The position numbers were made by a program, and so were the translations under genes. Under the pieces are notes generated by a model. It was not told the origin of the DNA and ran no database searches. It saw only the letters and a program-made list of their open reading frames with translations. A DNA stretch of 46,000 nt from Glandiceps talaboti (taxonomy: Eukaryota > Hemichordata > Enteropneusta > Spengelidae), in NCBI RefSeq assembly GCF_964340395.1, contig NC_135551.1, positions 20,145,003 through 20,191,002 of the forward strand, read 5' to 3'. Within the stretch, counting starts at the first letter, position 1, and each line of letters opens with the position of its first letter. Positions 1 through 46,000 of the stretch are shown here, in pieces.

Positions 1-1935
1 ATAAAGTCTGGCTTTAGTAAATGTCTCTTCATCTAGGATTGAGACGACGGCATCTGGTACTTTTGTCACTGACCTGTAAATGAGGCGCTGTATGTCCAAA
101 ACGGTGAAAACATCTTGCGTAAAGTATAAATATTACCAACAGTATTTTCCTCCCATTTCTTAACAGATATGATAGCATAGGGTACGTACACATGTGAATC
201 ATAAATTATGTACATATACAATATGTCACATGATATATGAACAAGGGACCCGGAAATCGGTTCCCAACTGACACTGGGGCACGGCCACTTGACGCAGAAC
301 AGCTAAGAGAAATAAATTTGACAAAAAAAAGAGAGAGAAAATGCACCTACTCTTTATTTTTTGTTAATTTTATTTCTCATATAATATATCGTGCGTTGTC
401 CGCGTCAAGTGTCTGTACCCGGGAATGTCTAGGGTAAAAGACCGGACATGACATCCAGTCGCGTACCGTAAACAATGGCTCTTCAGACTAACTAGCTAAA
501 GGGATTTTATCTACAAACATTTCATTGTGCCAATTACAACACTCAATATCTGTCAGACCATGTAGCTGTCATAACAGACTGCAGTGCTACTGTCGGGTAA
601 GCTCGTGCCCATCCGCCCCTGCTTGACTTTTCGTATCAATCTCTATTGTGTTGTTGAGCCACATGCTTCGTCAACAAAAATACCGTATGTCAATATGTGA
701 GACTATACCTGTCTGTACGCTAAGTACGTTTCCCATGAGTACACGATCCAGAAGAAACATAGCACCGCCCAAAGGATGTCTATCGTCTCCAACATTCTCC
801 CGTTTTGAGGCTAAGGCTATGAAAATAGGGAATTACTGTGCGAAATTTGCGTAAAACTTCAGCAGCGTACACCGTTAGTTTGTTTTCTGCTTCCCTTTCC
901 AGCGATTAATAAAGTGCGCTATTGTGGTAAATGATGTAAATTCTCTTGTTTTTATGCTTGTTGTACCATAGACAGTGCAGTGGAGGGTTGTACATGGTTG
1001 TACATACACCAGGGATACACGTTTCGATAGCTCTTTCTGTAGAACCAGTGGGCACCGTGAACAAACGGATGGAAAACAAAGAAGAAATGAATGTATGGAC
1101 GGAAGAAAACCACAAATTTAGAAAATAAAGATGAAATATATGTTGGATGACTAAATATATATATAAATATACATTAATGTTGGGGTCGGGAGGAATAATG
1201 ACCATGCATCTTGAAGCCCGGGCCTGTATGCAGGATCCGATGCGGACATACATACCCATTTAGACTCACTCGTACTCAGTCAATTAAATCTTCCAAGCAA
1301 CAAATCGGGTACATGCACCATGGAAATATACGCTCCGAGAACTCGGATACCATCGTCGTAAACCACAGCTTCTTTTACGACACCGTCCAAGACGCACCAC
1401 CAAAAAGGCAGTGTCGTGGAAGAAATAACAGCTCTGGTTTCCGAGAATATCCGATACGTGTCCGGTTCACCTAGAGGCGTATAGGAAGTTCTCGGAACGC
1501 ATATTTTCTAGCAGTATATATGTGTTTGGCACCAAATCTTCAGTAATTTGGCGCCCTTCGACATGAATTGAAAAAAGTCTGGCAATGCTTTGACGGTCGT
1601 GATCTAAAGGAACGTCTGCCTATGAACAGAACAGTGTTTTAGAGATTTTGCTGATGTCTTTTAGTATAAATAATATACTAGAAATGTTATGACGGTTTGG
1701 TAGGAAACTAACCGAGAAGACATAACGTACATTGTCTGTGCCTTACAGCGGATTCACTATGCGCGTGCAGTTTAGATTGGATGTCGTGCTGAGTTCAGTG
1801 GCCACAAACAGTCCATTATAATATAATTATTGTTTCCAATGTGTCTGCTCTGTATTTGGTTAATTATGTAAATAGTAGTAGCATATAGACACTGCTATTT
1901 TTACAATAACCACATGTTAGACTGCACATGGTTTT
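1..1935. other. No gene seen; unique AT-rich flank
   Basis: Only short random open frames on both strands, none with a domain or plausible splice framework. It lies about 2.9 kb beyond the gene's 3' end and outside the duplicated flank. Confidence 0.5.
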
Positions 1936-1993
1936 ACAAACAAACAAACAAACAAACAAACAAACAAACAAACAAACAAACAAACAAACAAAG
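1936..1993. repeat. (CAAA)n microsatellite
   Basis: About 14 uninterrupted CAAA units. Confidence 0.95.
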
Positions 1994-2552
1994 AAACAGC
2001 TATCAACCAACTTAGTGACCACGCAGACTGCACAATCAAACACTATCACACACAGAAATCAATCGTTGCTATCTCTGTGTGTTTACCTATATAAAACCTT
2101 AGCATTGTGTGGCCAGTTTCGATGAACTTAATATCTCGTCGTCTTACTAATCAAAACTACATGCTTATAATACATGCCATACCTTGTAAGTCACCACTAA
2201 ATAAAAGTCATCGCCTACATCCATTACCATAATTATCAAAGACAAGGAATCCCATAATATGCATTTAATGTAATTTATTTCACACATTTGTAAGACATAT
2301 AATAAATAAACCCAACATATATTCATAAACCAATTCGATAGAAGAAATTCACATCTAGGTCAAATGCACAAATGTTGAATAATGTAGTAATATCATGTGT
2401 AACCGAGTACTGTATAAATGTAGACTGTAAAATACCCGCCGGTGGTGGCGCTCAACCTCTGATACAGTGACATACGTGGAGAGTCTTGTATTTGTTTTGT
2501 TACCAACACTGATTGTCGTACGGTATCTTATAATGCAGAGAAAGTATTGAAC

Positions 2553-2602
<50 letters not shown>
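2553..2602. repeat. (GTT)n microsatellite, left copy
   Basis: About 16 GTT units, matching the array at 43648-43691 in the right duplicate. Confidence 0.95.
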
Positions 2603-2603
<1 letters not shown>

Positions 2604-3011
2604 AATAAAATAAACCCAAAGGTTTAGCATCCGATCTTCTGAGTTGATATACAGTATACGAATATACAAATTTACGAATCTGTGTTCAATACATCTATGT
2701 GTTTGATCATCGCCGAAGGTTTTTCATGCCAACCATGGACACAGAATTATCTTTTAACAAACTAGCAAGTCAAATCATGCATATTACACACCAAAATTAC
2801 GTGTACAAAAACTCGTCAAATATTGTCACAGTAAATCTAGAAAATCGAAAATTACCCTGGCCGAGATCATAAATACGAATAGTAAACTTCCATCATGAAA
2901 TGTTTAATACTTTGGAATGTAAAAATCATTTTACAATATAATTATATTATACATTACTGATCAGAGGAATGTTACAAATAAACCACTTAACTACATATAC
3001 ACTATGTAATC

Positions 3012-3023
3012 TCAATCAATCAG

Positions 3024-3096
<73 letters not shown>
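3012..3096. repeat. (CAAT)n microsatellite
   Basis: About 21 units with one CAGT variant; counterpart at 44273-44359. Confidence 0.95.
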
Positions 3097-3098
<2 letters not shown>

Positions 3099-3153
3099 AC
3101 CGAAACTAATGTAGAAGTTCAAAGGCGGTGAATGTCTGTTTTGTCTCGTTGTA

Positions 3154-3202
<49 letters not shown>

Positions 3203-3316
3203 GTCTGTCCGTCCGTTTGTCAGTCAGGCAGTCAGCCAGTCTCTCTCCATCCCTCCCTCCCTCCTCTCTCGCTCTTTTTATTCTTTCTTTCTTTCTCTCT
3301 CTCACTCTCACTCTCA
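3154..3316. repeat. (CTGT)n plus pyrimidine tract
   Basis: CTGT units to about 3226 then a CT/CCCT-rich tract. Apparent Cys-Leu-Ser-Val proteins here are repeat translations, not genes. Confidence 0.9.
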
Positions 3317-3880
3317 TACACACAATCAAAAACACTGATAGTATAATTTTACGCAGATGTATCATATCATTTTGCAAAATGTCACATCAAATTAAATTTG
3401 TAATATCATGAGATTCCGAAAAAATTAAGGTACACCAAGATATAATCCTGGACACGTAAACAAACACTTTTTTATTTACATTTCGTATGTGCAGGAACTT
3501 TAATTTTTATTTGAAAACGGGATAGTGTGTCCAAAATATAGAACATTGTTCAAAAATGTACACTCCGTCATTTTCAACACATTTGGCGGTATGTTAATTA
3601 TATTAACTTCAGAACAAAAATGTTGTCTCCCGTAAATTTTTGGCACATTAAATTCTCGATCAATTTATAAATTCAACATTTTGATTTGAAATCAAATGAA
3701 ATCTAAAATAATACCCAGACTTTCCCAATATTTCTTTCAATATTTTTTTTAACTTAGGTCTGAGAGTTTACCCTAGATTGTTGTAGGGGTAAGGTGATAC
3801 ACAAATATATTACAATATATACACTTCATAAACTGACTTTTTTTTGTTTTTTTAAACTCTCTTTTTATTGTTTTTTAATG

Positions 3881-4270
3881 TAAGGCCCAGAAAAAAAAAG
3901 TGTGGTTCCGATTACGCTCAATTTTAGAATAAGTGGGGTATGTAGAATTTTTATTTCATTTTTTATATTTATTTTTTTTTCTTGCGTGAGTGTCTAGTTC
4001 AGGTAGATATGTTTTCTGTTCTTTTCCATATGGTCTCTTTGTTATTGATTTCTTCTCATCTGATGTACAGCCATTACAGGTTGGAAGAACAGTTTTATAT
4101 TATCTTTTTAAGTTGATGTCAGTTTTCACATCCAATATTTCTTGCAAGACTTCACAATTTTCGTGATTTTAGTATTTTTTCTTGAATATGTAAACAAAAG
4201 TTTAGGGTCGGTGGTGAAAAACTAGGTGGGGTCGGTTAACCGGAACCAAACAATTATTTTTTAGGCCTAA
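3881..4270 (+). mobile_element. GGCC-ended MITE-like element, copy 1
   Basis: Begins taaggcccagaaa and ends ttttttaggcctaa. The interior has gtggttccgattacgctcaa near the left end and a ggtggggtcggttaaccgga segment near the right. Related copies are at 22779-23153, 37040-37553, 41178-41545 and 42634-42713. Confidence 0.75.
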
Positions 4271-4854
4271 ATGTACATACTGACGTTTTTTTTTTTCTTT
4301 ATAATCACGGTTAAATAAGTTTATCATACTTTTTAACTGATTAAATTTACAAAGTTATCCTGTATATACACATTCTTGAAGTAAAGATAATTTTCCTTGA
4401 GGAAACATGTCAGTTCTTTCTATGTTTTTGTTAAAATATTTAAAAAAAATTCTTTTCTTGATTTCGTCACCTTGATGGGTTGTAACGAGCTTTTTGCATA
4501 ATCAAGTTCATGCTACAAAACGTTTCCTCAATTCAAGAAGCCCACGAAGGCCGAATATCACCAGCTCTCATCATGACAAGAATGCCATTAATTCAATGAG
4601 AGAGTAATGACAACGAACCCGTCGCCACTGTAAAATAAAAAAAAGGTCGTGCAACTCCACGTCGTAAAACCACAGTCCTCTTTGCGGCGGCAATGGTATG
4701 CGCTCCCCAGTGTGTAATCTCAACACATCGATGCAAGCCTGGAGGTGCGTCAGCGCGGAAAAAAAACCCTCTAGCTTGCGAGGGTGTTTTCCATGAACTT
4801 CCTCATTATCAAGTCGTCTGTCCGCTGACTGCAAAAGATCGATATTCAATCTCT

Positions 4855-39625
<34,771 letters not shown>

Positions 39626-39735
39626 AGTGGTGATACCGAGGTGTACGTACAGCTGAAGTTGTTCATCAGAGATCAGCAAAAATTCAACTAACAAGTTCCG
39701 TTAGTGTCTGGAACTTAACATTATATTAATATGTC
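39626..39735 (-). promoter_or_regulatory. Candidate 5'UTR/promoter with weak TATA-like motif
   Basis: Upstream of the exon 1 ATG the minus strand has ATTAATATAATG near 39730-39718, which could place a start site around 39690. An upstream ATG at 39666, out of frame and in weak context, would overlap the main start if included. The promoter assignment is inference only. Confidence 0.22.
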
Positions 39736-40366
39736 CATTCATTCAATCAATCAACTGATAACAAAAGATTTTTGTTACCATGACAACTCTAGTATTTTCA
39801 ATATGTTTTTAGTTTGCACATTTGCTCGTTTCGAATGGGTCCAATCATATCAACAAAGGTTGTAGATTTACATATTGAAGTCATAACGTATTTAATTATA
39901 TAGCCTCCATATCTATCTTCTAACAATACAAACACGTGTATTAATTTCATGAATGTTATGTGAGGACAAGGCCACCATGGAGAGAAGAAATTAAAAGTTG
40001 ATGAATTAATTTTCACTAAAGTTTGATAAGGGAATGGGGGAACTTATCCCAATGTTTCTAAATCTCATCAATCACATTTGCACACCTGTCATAAAAAATA
40101 CGAATGGATCACTTTGGCTCCAGCTATTTAAAGATTGAAATGATCACCTTTAATATTCATACATTAACTGAAATGAGTGCAATAATTCTAGTAAAACAAG
40201 TGGTCTAAGGGAGCCTTCAGAAATTGCAGGGAGAACTGTTGTCACTTTTTACATATCAGTTCTCGGGGAGGGTCATATTTAAAAAAAAAAAGTTTTACAT
40301 CCAAATACTGCCACATCCCACCACTGCCAAGTTCTACCGTAATACCAGAACATATCAGTCGAATCG

Positions 40367-40367
40367 C

Positions 40368-40416
<49 letters not shown>
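40367..40416. repeat. (CTGT)n array
   Basis: About 12 units. Confidence 0.93.
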
Positions 40417-41177
40417 CGTGCATGTTAGGCATTTTCATCAGTTGAAATTCGTCGAGTCAGACTGACACGAGTGGACGACTTCTATACGAGAAAAATCTAG
40501 TGTCTGAAGTCACGATTTCCATGTTCTCAAACAGTCTGGATTTGTAGAATTATTTTATTAATGTACTGTCTTCGATACAAAAAGAAAAATTACAATCAGG
40601 GTCGATCAAAGTCTCAAAACGTCAAATTTTACATGTCGATCTTCTTAAGGAACAGAGGGGAGCGATCCCGGAGCCGATGTGCTTTGGGAATGATTGCCAT
40701 TTTTCGTGCAAGGCCATGCAAGTGTATGATGGAGGCCGGGGGAAGGGGGTTTAACTTGAGGAGGGTCAATCTTATTCACGCACTGACACAGCCCCCCCCC
40801 TTCCCCATAATTTGTGTCAAGTTCCCAAGCCTGTCTGTTACTCTGACATTCCAAATTTATTTCTGTAGTTTAGCGACCGGTCTGTGGTAAACACATCTTA
40901 CGAATAACATTTATACATTGGCATTGAGAAACTAAAAAAATGTAAGATGCGTATCTTGTTACAACAAGGTGTTTTCTCTGCGGCGAAATATCAAATTTAG
41001 TATTTTATGAGAGTAGTTTCCGGAGTACATGTAATTTGATATGTGAGAATGTGTGAACTGGGCCGAATCATCATCATCAGCATTATTCTATTGATTGCCA
41101 CAGCGTACTAATCTTGTAAATTGGCGTCTGCTTTTGTCTCCGCCATGTTGTCTACATACGTTATGATTGATTTGTAA

Positions 41178-41545
41178 TAAGACCTATTAAAAATTGTTTC
41201 GCCCCAGTTACCCGACTCCACCTAGTTTTAACTAGTTTTTCAATGCCGACCATAAACGTTTTTTCTTACGTATTAGAGAAAAAATAATAAAATCGCGAAA
41301 ATTGTGAAGTCTCACAAGACATATTGAATAGGGAAACTGATATAAAACTTTTCTTCCAATCTGTAATGGCTGTACATCTGATGAGAAGAAACCAATGACA
41401 CAGCGACCATATAGAAAACAATGGGATATATAACTACCTGAACTAAACATATGAAACATATATATATAAAGAAATAAAATTTAAAAAACAACTTCCCCAC
41501 CTATTCTAAAATTGAGCGTAATCGGAACCACACATTTTTTTTTAT
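41178..41545 (-). mobile_element. GGCC-ended MITE-like element, copy 4
   Basis: Same order as copy 2: cagttacccgactccacc, caatctgtaatggctgtaca, gagcgtaatcggaaccacac. The termini are degraded. Confidence 0.72.
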
Positions 41546-41720
41546 AAAGTGAAATTATGACAGTTACAGAATCGATCACCATGCCATCAATAAAAGTGAA
41601 TTAATGTATGCAGAGGCAAGACGGTGTTAATAAACTTTTTGGGATGATATTTAGAAGGTTCAAGACAAATAAAAACAAACGTGTTTATTCAGTGCATTTT
41701 TCTTGGTATGGTAATTATTT

Positions 41721-41754
<34 letters not shown>

Positions 41755-42633
41755 CTACCAGTACCACCACCAGCACTGCCACCAGCGCCGCCGCTGCACC
41801 ACACTTCCACTCGTGGGAAAACTGCCAGTGTCCAAACTGACTTCTTCTAAATAAATTTTCGCGTTAAGATATATGTATACTAGTAGTTACAGAAAGAACT
41901 TTTTCGCGCATGCGTACACATGTCGTGACGTCACATCACTCAGTCGGGATCAGTTTTATCCCTTGTTGGGTATGTACAATAATTGACTATTTCGCATATA
42001 GGTAAACATATAGTAATTCTTGTAGTTGATAATGATTTGTACTTACTCTCTTGTTGATGCTTGTCAGTATGTATTCATTTATTTATTCATCTATTTTTTT
42101 TATTATTTAATAGCATGGCAAAAGAGTTGCACAATTATACAATCTAAACTGTACACAATATTACCTACCACTGATTGCCTTTACATATATAGCGCTGGGA
42201 TCTCGAGCTCTTGGTAGAAATCTGAATCACATGCTTCATCGTCTCGGCGCTACAGGTTGTGTCATTTGGCGCACAAGAAACGTATTTCCTTTAGTTCAGA
42301 TTGGTTCTCGAGTTGCTTCATCATGAATTGCCTCCTGTCAACACCTCGTCACGTCGCAAGCAGTAACCTTTGACATAATTATACCCACATGTCAAATGAC
42401 GTTCAATGTTAAAGATTACTTGTATCAGCAAGTTCTCGGATATCTGACATGTAGCTTTAGGATCTCCTGATACGGGTTCCCTTAGGACGTGTCATCAGGC
42501 TACTCAGAAATAACCAAGAGTACGTACATCATGGAGGAATGAATTTCTACCCGGCTACATGCGCACATGAAAAGGACGTTGTCAAAATCAACCAATGTAA
42601 CGTGAAGGTTCTAAGCTAGGATACAGTGAGGTT

Positions 42634-42713
42634 TAAGGCCTGAAAAAAAATTTGGGTTCCGGTTATCTACCTACCCCAATATTCTAAAATTGAGTGTAAT
42701 AGGAACGACACAA
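42634..42713 (-). mobile_element. GGCC-ended MITE-like element, internally deleted copy 5
   Basis: About 80 bp. taaggcctgaaa and ggttccggttatc join directly to ctaccccaatattctaaaat and taggaacgacaca, so only the two ends remain. Confidence 0.65.
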
Positions 42714-43386
42714 TAACGGGAAACTTATACGAATGAAAAAAATCGGGAATTATCGATGATAAATATGTCGCTCATTTTAAGTCTCAAAAATAGTAGCGTA
42801 CTTTGTTGCGAAATCTTATTCGGCATTCATAACAAGTTTTTCGATTAACTGATGTTGATTAAATCTGGTTGGTGGTTTGACATTACTAAGCCCTTTAATT
42901 AGTTTGAAAATGTGATGTTCGATCGTCGAAAATAATTATTCAGCAATTGTAGTTTTATCTATTCTGAAGAGATGTGGTTTTTTTTTCACATTATAATTGA
43001 AATGTACGTGAAAGCTGTCAACGTACATCGTCGTGGTGGTGGTGGTGGTGGTGTAGGGCATGTTTCATCCATAGTCAGAAGTCAGACATTTTGCACGAGT
43101 GACATTTTTTTATGATGAATACCCTGTAAGTCATCACTAAAGTCATCGCCTACATCCATTACCATAATTAGCAAAGACAAGGAATCCCATAATATGCATT
43201 TAATGTAATTTATTTCACACACTTGCAAGACATCTAGTAAACAAACCCAACATATATTCATAAACCAATTCGATAAATGAATTCAAATACATGAGTGTTG
43301 AATATTAATGTAGTACATAAGTGATAAAGCACACTGATCAATAACGAACCTGCATTATTGATTACAACATGTATCATATTAGTCTG

Positions 43387-43485
43387 TAAGGTACACGCCG
43401 TGACGGAGCGCCCTCACACATCGGACAACCACTCTAACAGGAGGAGGTCGGTGAGGGCGGAGCGACACGATGTATCGTACAACCG
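43387..43485 (+). mobile_element. GC-rich hairpin element, copy 2, inserted in the right duplicate
   Basis: gtaaggtacacgccgtgacg ... ggtgagggcggagcgacacg atgtatcgtac. Absent from the matching place in the left duplicate (near 2390). Confidence 0.65.
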
Positions 43486-43646
43486 AGTGTGGTATCATGT
43501 GTACCCACTATAAATGTACACTGTAAAATATCCGCCGGTGGTGGCGCTCAACCTCTGATAACATACGTGAAGTCCTATATTTTTTTTGTTACCAACACTT
43601 CTGACTGTCGTACGGTATCTTATAATGCGGAGAAAGTTTTGGACTT

Positions 43647-43647
<1 letters not shown>

Positions 43648-43691
<44 letters not shown>
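43648..43691. repeat. (GTT)n microsatellite, right copy
   Basis: Counterpart of 2553-2602. Confidence 0.95.
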
Positions 43692-44272
43692 TCTGCGAAC
43701 GTGAGATGCCCTAAAATCCCCCGCTTGTTTGTGCCAAATGGTGTTTCACTCACACAGCACAGCAAACAGCTGAAACAGACTCTTGTTCCCTGGAGAACAC
43801 CATACGAAGAGCTGATTTCAAATTCACACAAGTGCAACTAGTGACTGTCTACAAATTCAGATTAAAATAAACCCAAAGGTTTAGTATCCGATTTTCTGAG
43901 TTGATATACAGTATATACAAATTTACGAATCTGTGTTCAATTCATCATTGTCAAAAATGATCATCACCGAAGTCTTTTCATGCCAAACATGACACAGAAT
44001 CATATTTTTACAAACTAGCACGTCAAATTATGCATATTACACACCAAAATTATACATGTTGAAAAACTCGTGAAATATTGTCACAGTAAAGCTAGAAAAT
44101 CACACACTTGAAAATTACCCTGGCCTAGATCATAAACACGGCTACTAAACTTCCATCATGAAATGTTTAATACTTTAGAATGTAAAAAATCATTACAATG
44201 TAATTATATTATACATTATTGATCAGAGGAATGTTCCAAATAAACCACTTAACTACATATACACTATGTAAC

Positions 44273-44349
<77 letters not shown>

Positions 44350-44359
44350 GCAATCAATC
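44273..44359. repeat. (CAAT)n microsatellite, right copy
   Basis: Counterpart of 3012-3096. Confidence 0.95.
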
Positions 44360-44635
44360 GACCGAAACTAATTTAGAAGTTCAAAGGCGGTGAACAAGAA
44401 AGACAATTAGAGAGAATTAAAATGCCCTTGCAAAAAGGTTAGTTATAATTCATTTCCTGAATGTATCAAGAGTGACTGGTGGAGTTCACTGGTACTGATC
44501 CATATTAGTGGGACAATGTTACATGTCTATTCTCCCAACTATCTCAATCGCTCTCTTCCCTTTCCCCTCTCACTCGCTCACCTCCCTTTTCTCCCCCTCC
44601 CTTCCTGACTGCTTCTCTGTCTCATGTTTAGTCTC

Positions 44636-44636
44636 G

Positions 44637-44694
<58 letters not shown>

Positions 44695-44800
44695 CTGTCT
44701 GTCTCTGTCCGTCAACCAGTCTCTAACACACGCAAACGCACACACACACGCACGCACACACACGCACGCACACACGCACACACACAACACACACACAGAC
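44636..44800. repeat. (CTGT)n then (CA)n, right copy
   Basis: CTGT to about 44706 (counterpart of 3154), then a CA/CGCA array from about 44727. Confidence 0.93.
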
Positions 44801-45207
44801 AATCAAAATCAATGATAGTATAATTTTACGCAGACTGATGTACCATGATAACATTATGCAAAATGTCACAAAATTCCAAAAGATTATCGAGGACACGTAC
44901 ACAAATACAATTTTTTTTTACATTTCGTACGTGCAAGAACTTTTTAAAGTAATTTTGACCTGAAAACGGGATAGTGTGACCAAAATATAGAACATTGTTC
45001 AAAAATGTACACTTCGTCATTTTCAGCACATTTGGCGGTATGTTAATTATATTAACTTCAGAACGAAAATGTTGTCTTCCGTAAATTTTTGGCACATTAA
45101 ATTCTCAATCAATTTATACACAAATAGAGTTACAATATATACACTTCATAAACTGACTTTTTTTGTTTGTTTTTTAAACTTTTTTTTTTTTTTTACGTTT
45201 TTTTATG

Positions 45208-45500
45208 TAAGGCCAGAAATTTTAAAAAAAAAAGCTGTTCAACGGGCAACTCAGCCCATCACATTGGGTAGGTAGGTCGAATTTTTTTTACAACGTTGGA
45301 CAAGGATGTTAAAAGAAGCCATATATAATGATGGCAAAACTTTTCAAGTTAAGTTTATATAGAACTTATTCGTCTGTATGGCAACCGATGTCCATCAGTT
45401 CTACAGTTAGGAAATGTACACACATAAATTGAAATGCCAAAAATATGGGTAGGTCGGGCCCGTTTAACAGCTATTTTATTTTTTTATTATTTCTGGCAAA
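45208..45500. mobile_element. Second insert type at the same site as MITE copy 1
   Basis: Begins taaggccagaaat and ends atttctggcaaaatg, flanked on both sides by the same sequence that flanks 3881-4270. The interior differs, apart from a gggtaggtaggtcg / gggtaggtcggg echo. Confidence 0.55.
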
Positions 45501-46000
45501 ATGTACATACACTGACGTATTTTCTTTACAATCACGGTTAAATAAGTTTATCGTACATTTAAACTGATTACATTTACAAAGTTATCCTGTATATAACCAT
45601 TTGTAATATAGTTTTATGTCAGGTAAAGATAATTTTCTTTTAAAATTCAAGGAATGAGGAAACATGTGACTTCTTTACTTGATTTTGTGAAAAGTATTTT
45701 TTTAACTTCTTTTCTTGGTTTCGTCACCTTGATGGGTCGTAAGTTAATACAACGAGCTTTTTGCTTGATCAAGTTCATGCTACAAAACGTTTCCTCAATT
45801 CAAGAAGCCCACGAAGGTCGAATATCACCAGCTGTCATCATGTCGTTAATTTAATGAGAGGGTAATGACAACGAACCCGTCGTCACTGTAAAATAAAAAA
45901 AAATGTCGTGCAACTCCACGTCGTAAAACCACAGTCCTCTTTGCGGCGGTAATGGTATGTGCTCCCCAGTGTGTAAGCTCAACCCATCGATGCAAGCCTG

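Larger units (their letters stand above)
2176..4741 (+). repeat. Left copy of a direct segmental duplication (about 2.6 kb)
   Basis: Collinear with 43117-46000. Shared landmarks: the gtcatcgcctacatccatta block, the GTT array, the aataaacccaaaggttta block, the CAAT array, the gaccgaaactaat block, the CTGT array, and the final ctccacgtcgtaaaaccaca block. Copies differ by substitutions and several insertions of 100-300 bp. This copy ends 114 bp from the gene's stop codon or continues into it; the partner is cut by the window edge. Confidence 0.9.
39626..43116. other. Upstream intergenic region, no gene seen
   Basis: Contains repeats listed separately, (CATCAT)n at 41720-41754 and a perfect TGACGTCA at 41936-41943, about 2.3 kb upstream of the ATG. 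Short open frames have no domain support. Confidence 0.55.
43117..46000 (+). repeat. Right copy of the direct segmental duplication, truncated by the window end
   Basis: Same orientation and order as 2176-4741, about 41 kb away. Relative to the left copy it carries extra segments at about 43387-43485 (hairpin element), 43692-43860 and 44396-44636, and a different insert at 45208-45500. Base 46000 aligns with 4741. Confidence 0.9.

Overview
The window is animal nuclear DNA: AT-rich, full of microsatellites, with GT-AG introns carrying transposon and SINE debris. The gene content (a polycystin-1/REJ-family protein with EGF, jelly-roll LamG, F5/8-fucolectin and WSC modules) and a SINE resembling those of marine invertebrates suggest an invertebrate deuterostome such as a hemichordate, cephalochordate or echinoderm. 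I cannot fix the species, and a lophotrochozoan is not excluded.

One gene dominates. It runs on the minus strand from a start codon at 39625 to a stop at 4855. I could place 28 coding exons by hand. Every junction keeps phase, and the coding lengths sum to 10,557 nt (3,518 residues plus stop) with no frameshift. The protein order is: signal peptide, EGF, LamG-like jelly roll, a fucolectin-type (FTP/F5/8) domain carrying 23 copies of a 24-residue repeat, WSC, about three PKD repeats, REJ, GAIN with a GPS cleavage motif, TM1, PLAT, four further TM segments, then the six-TM polycystin channel block with its extracellular polycystin domain, a pore region, and an acidic then polybasic cytosolic tail. 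This is the layout expected of an 11-TM polycystin-1-type receptor/channel subunit with an unusual N-terminus.

Layout: 1-2175 has no gene. 2176-4741 is the left copy of a long direct duplication and lies immediately 3' of the gene. 4855-39625 is the gene. 39626-43116 is upstream sequence with repeats. 43117-46000 is the right copy of the duplication, cut by the window edge. Position 46000 corresponds to 4741, only 114 bp from the stop codon, so a paralogous last exon may lie just beyond the window in a head-to-tail array.

Introns hold a GGCC-ended MITE-like family, a small GC-rich hairpin element, a 300-bp inverted repeat, a tRNA-derived SINE, pogo-like termini, several minisatellites and many tri/tetranucleotide arrays. 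I found no rRNA, functional tRNA or second supported protein gene.
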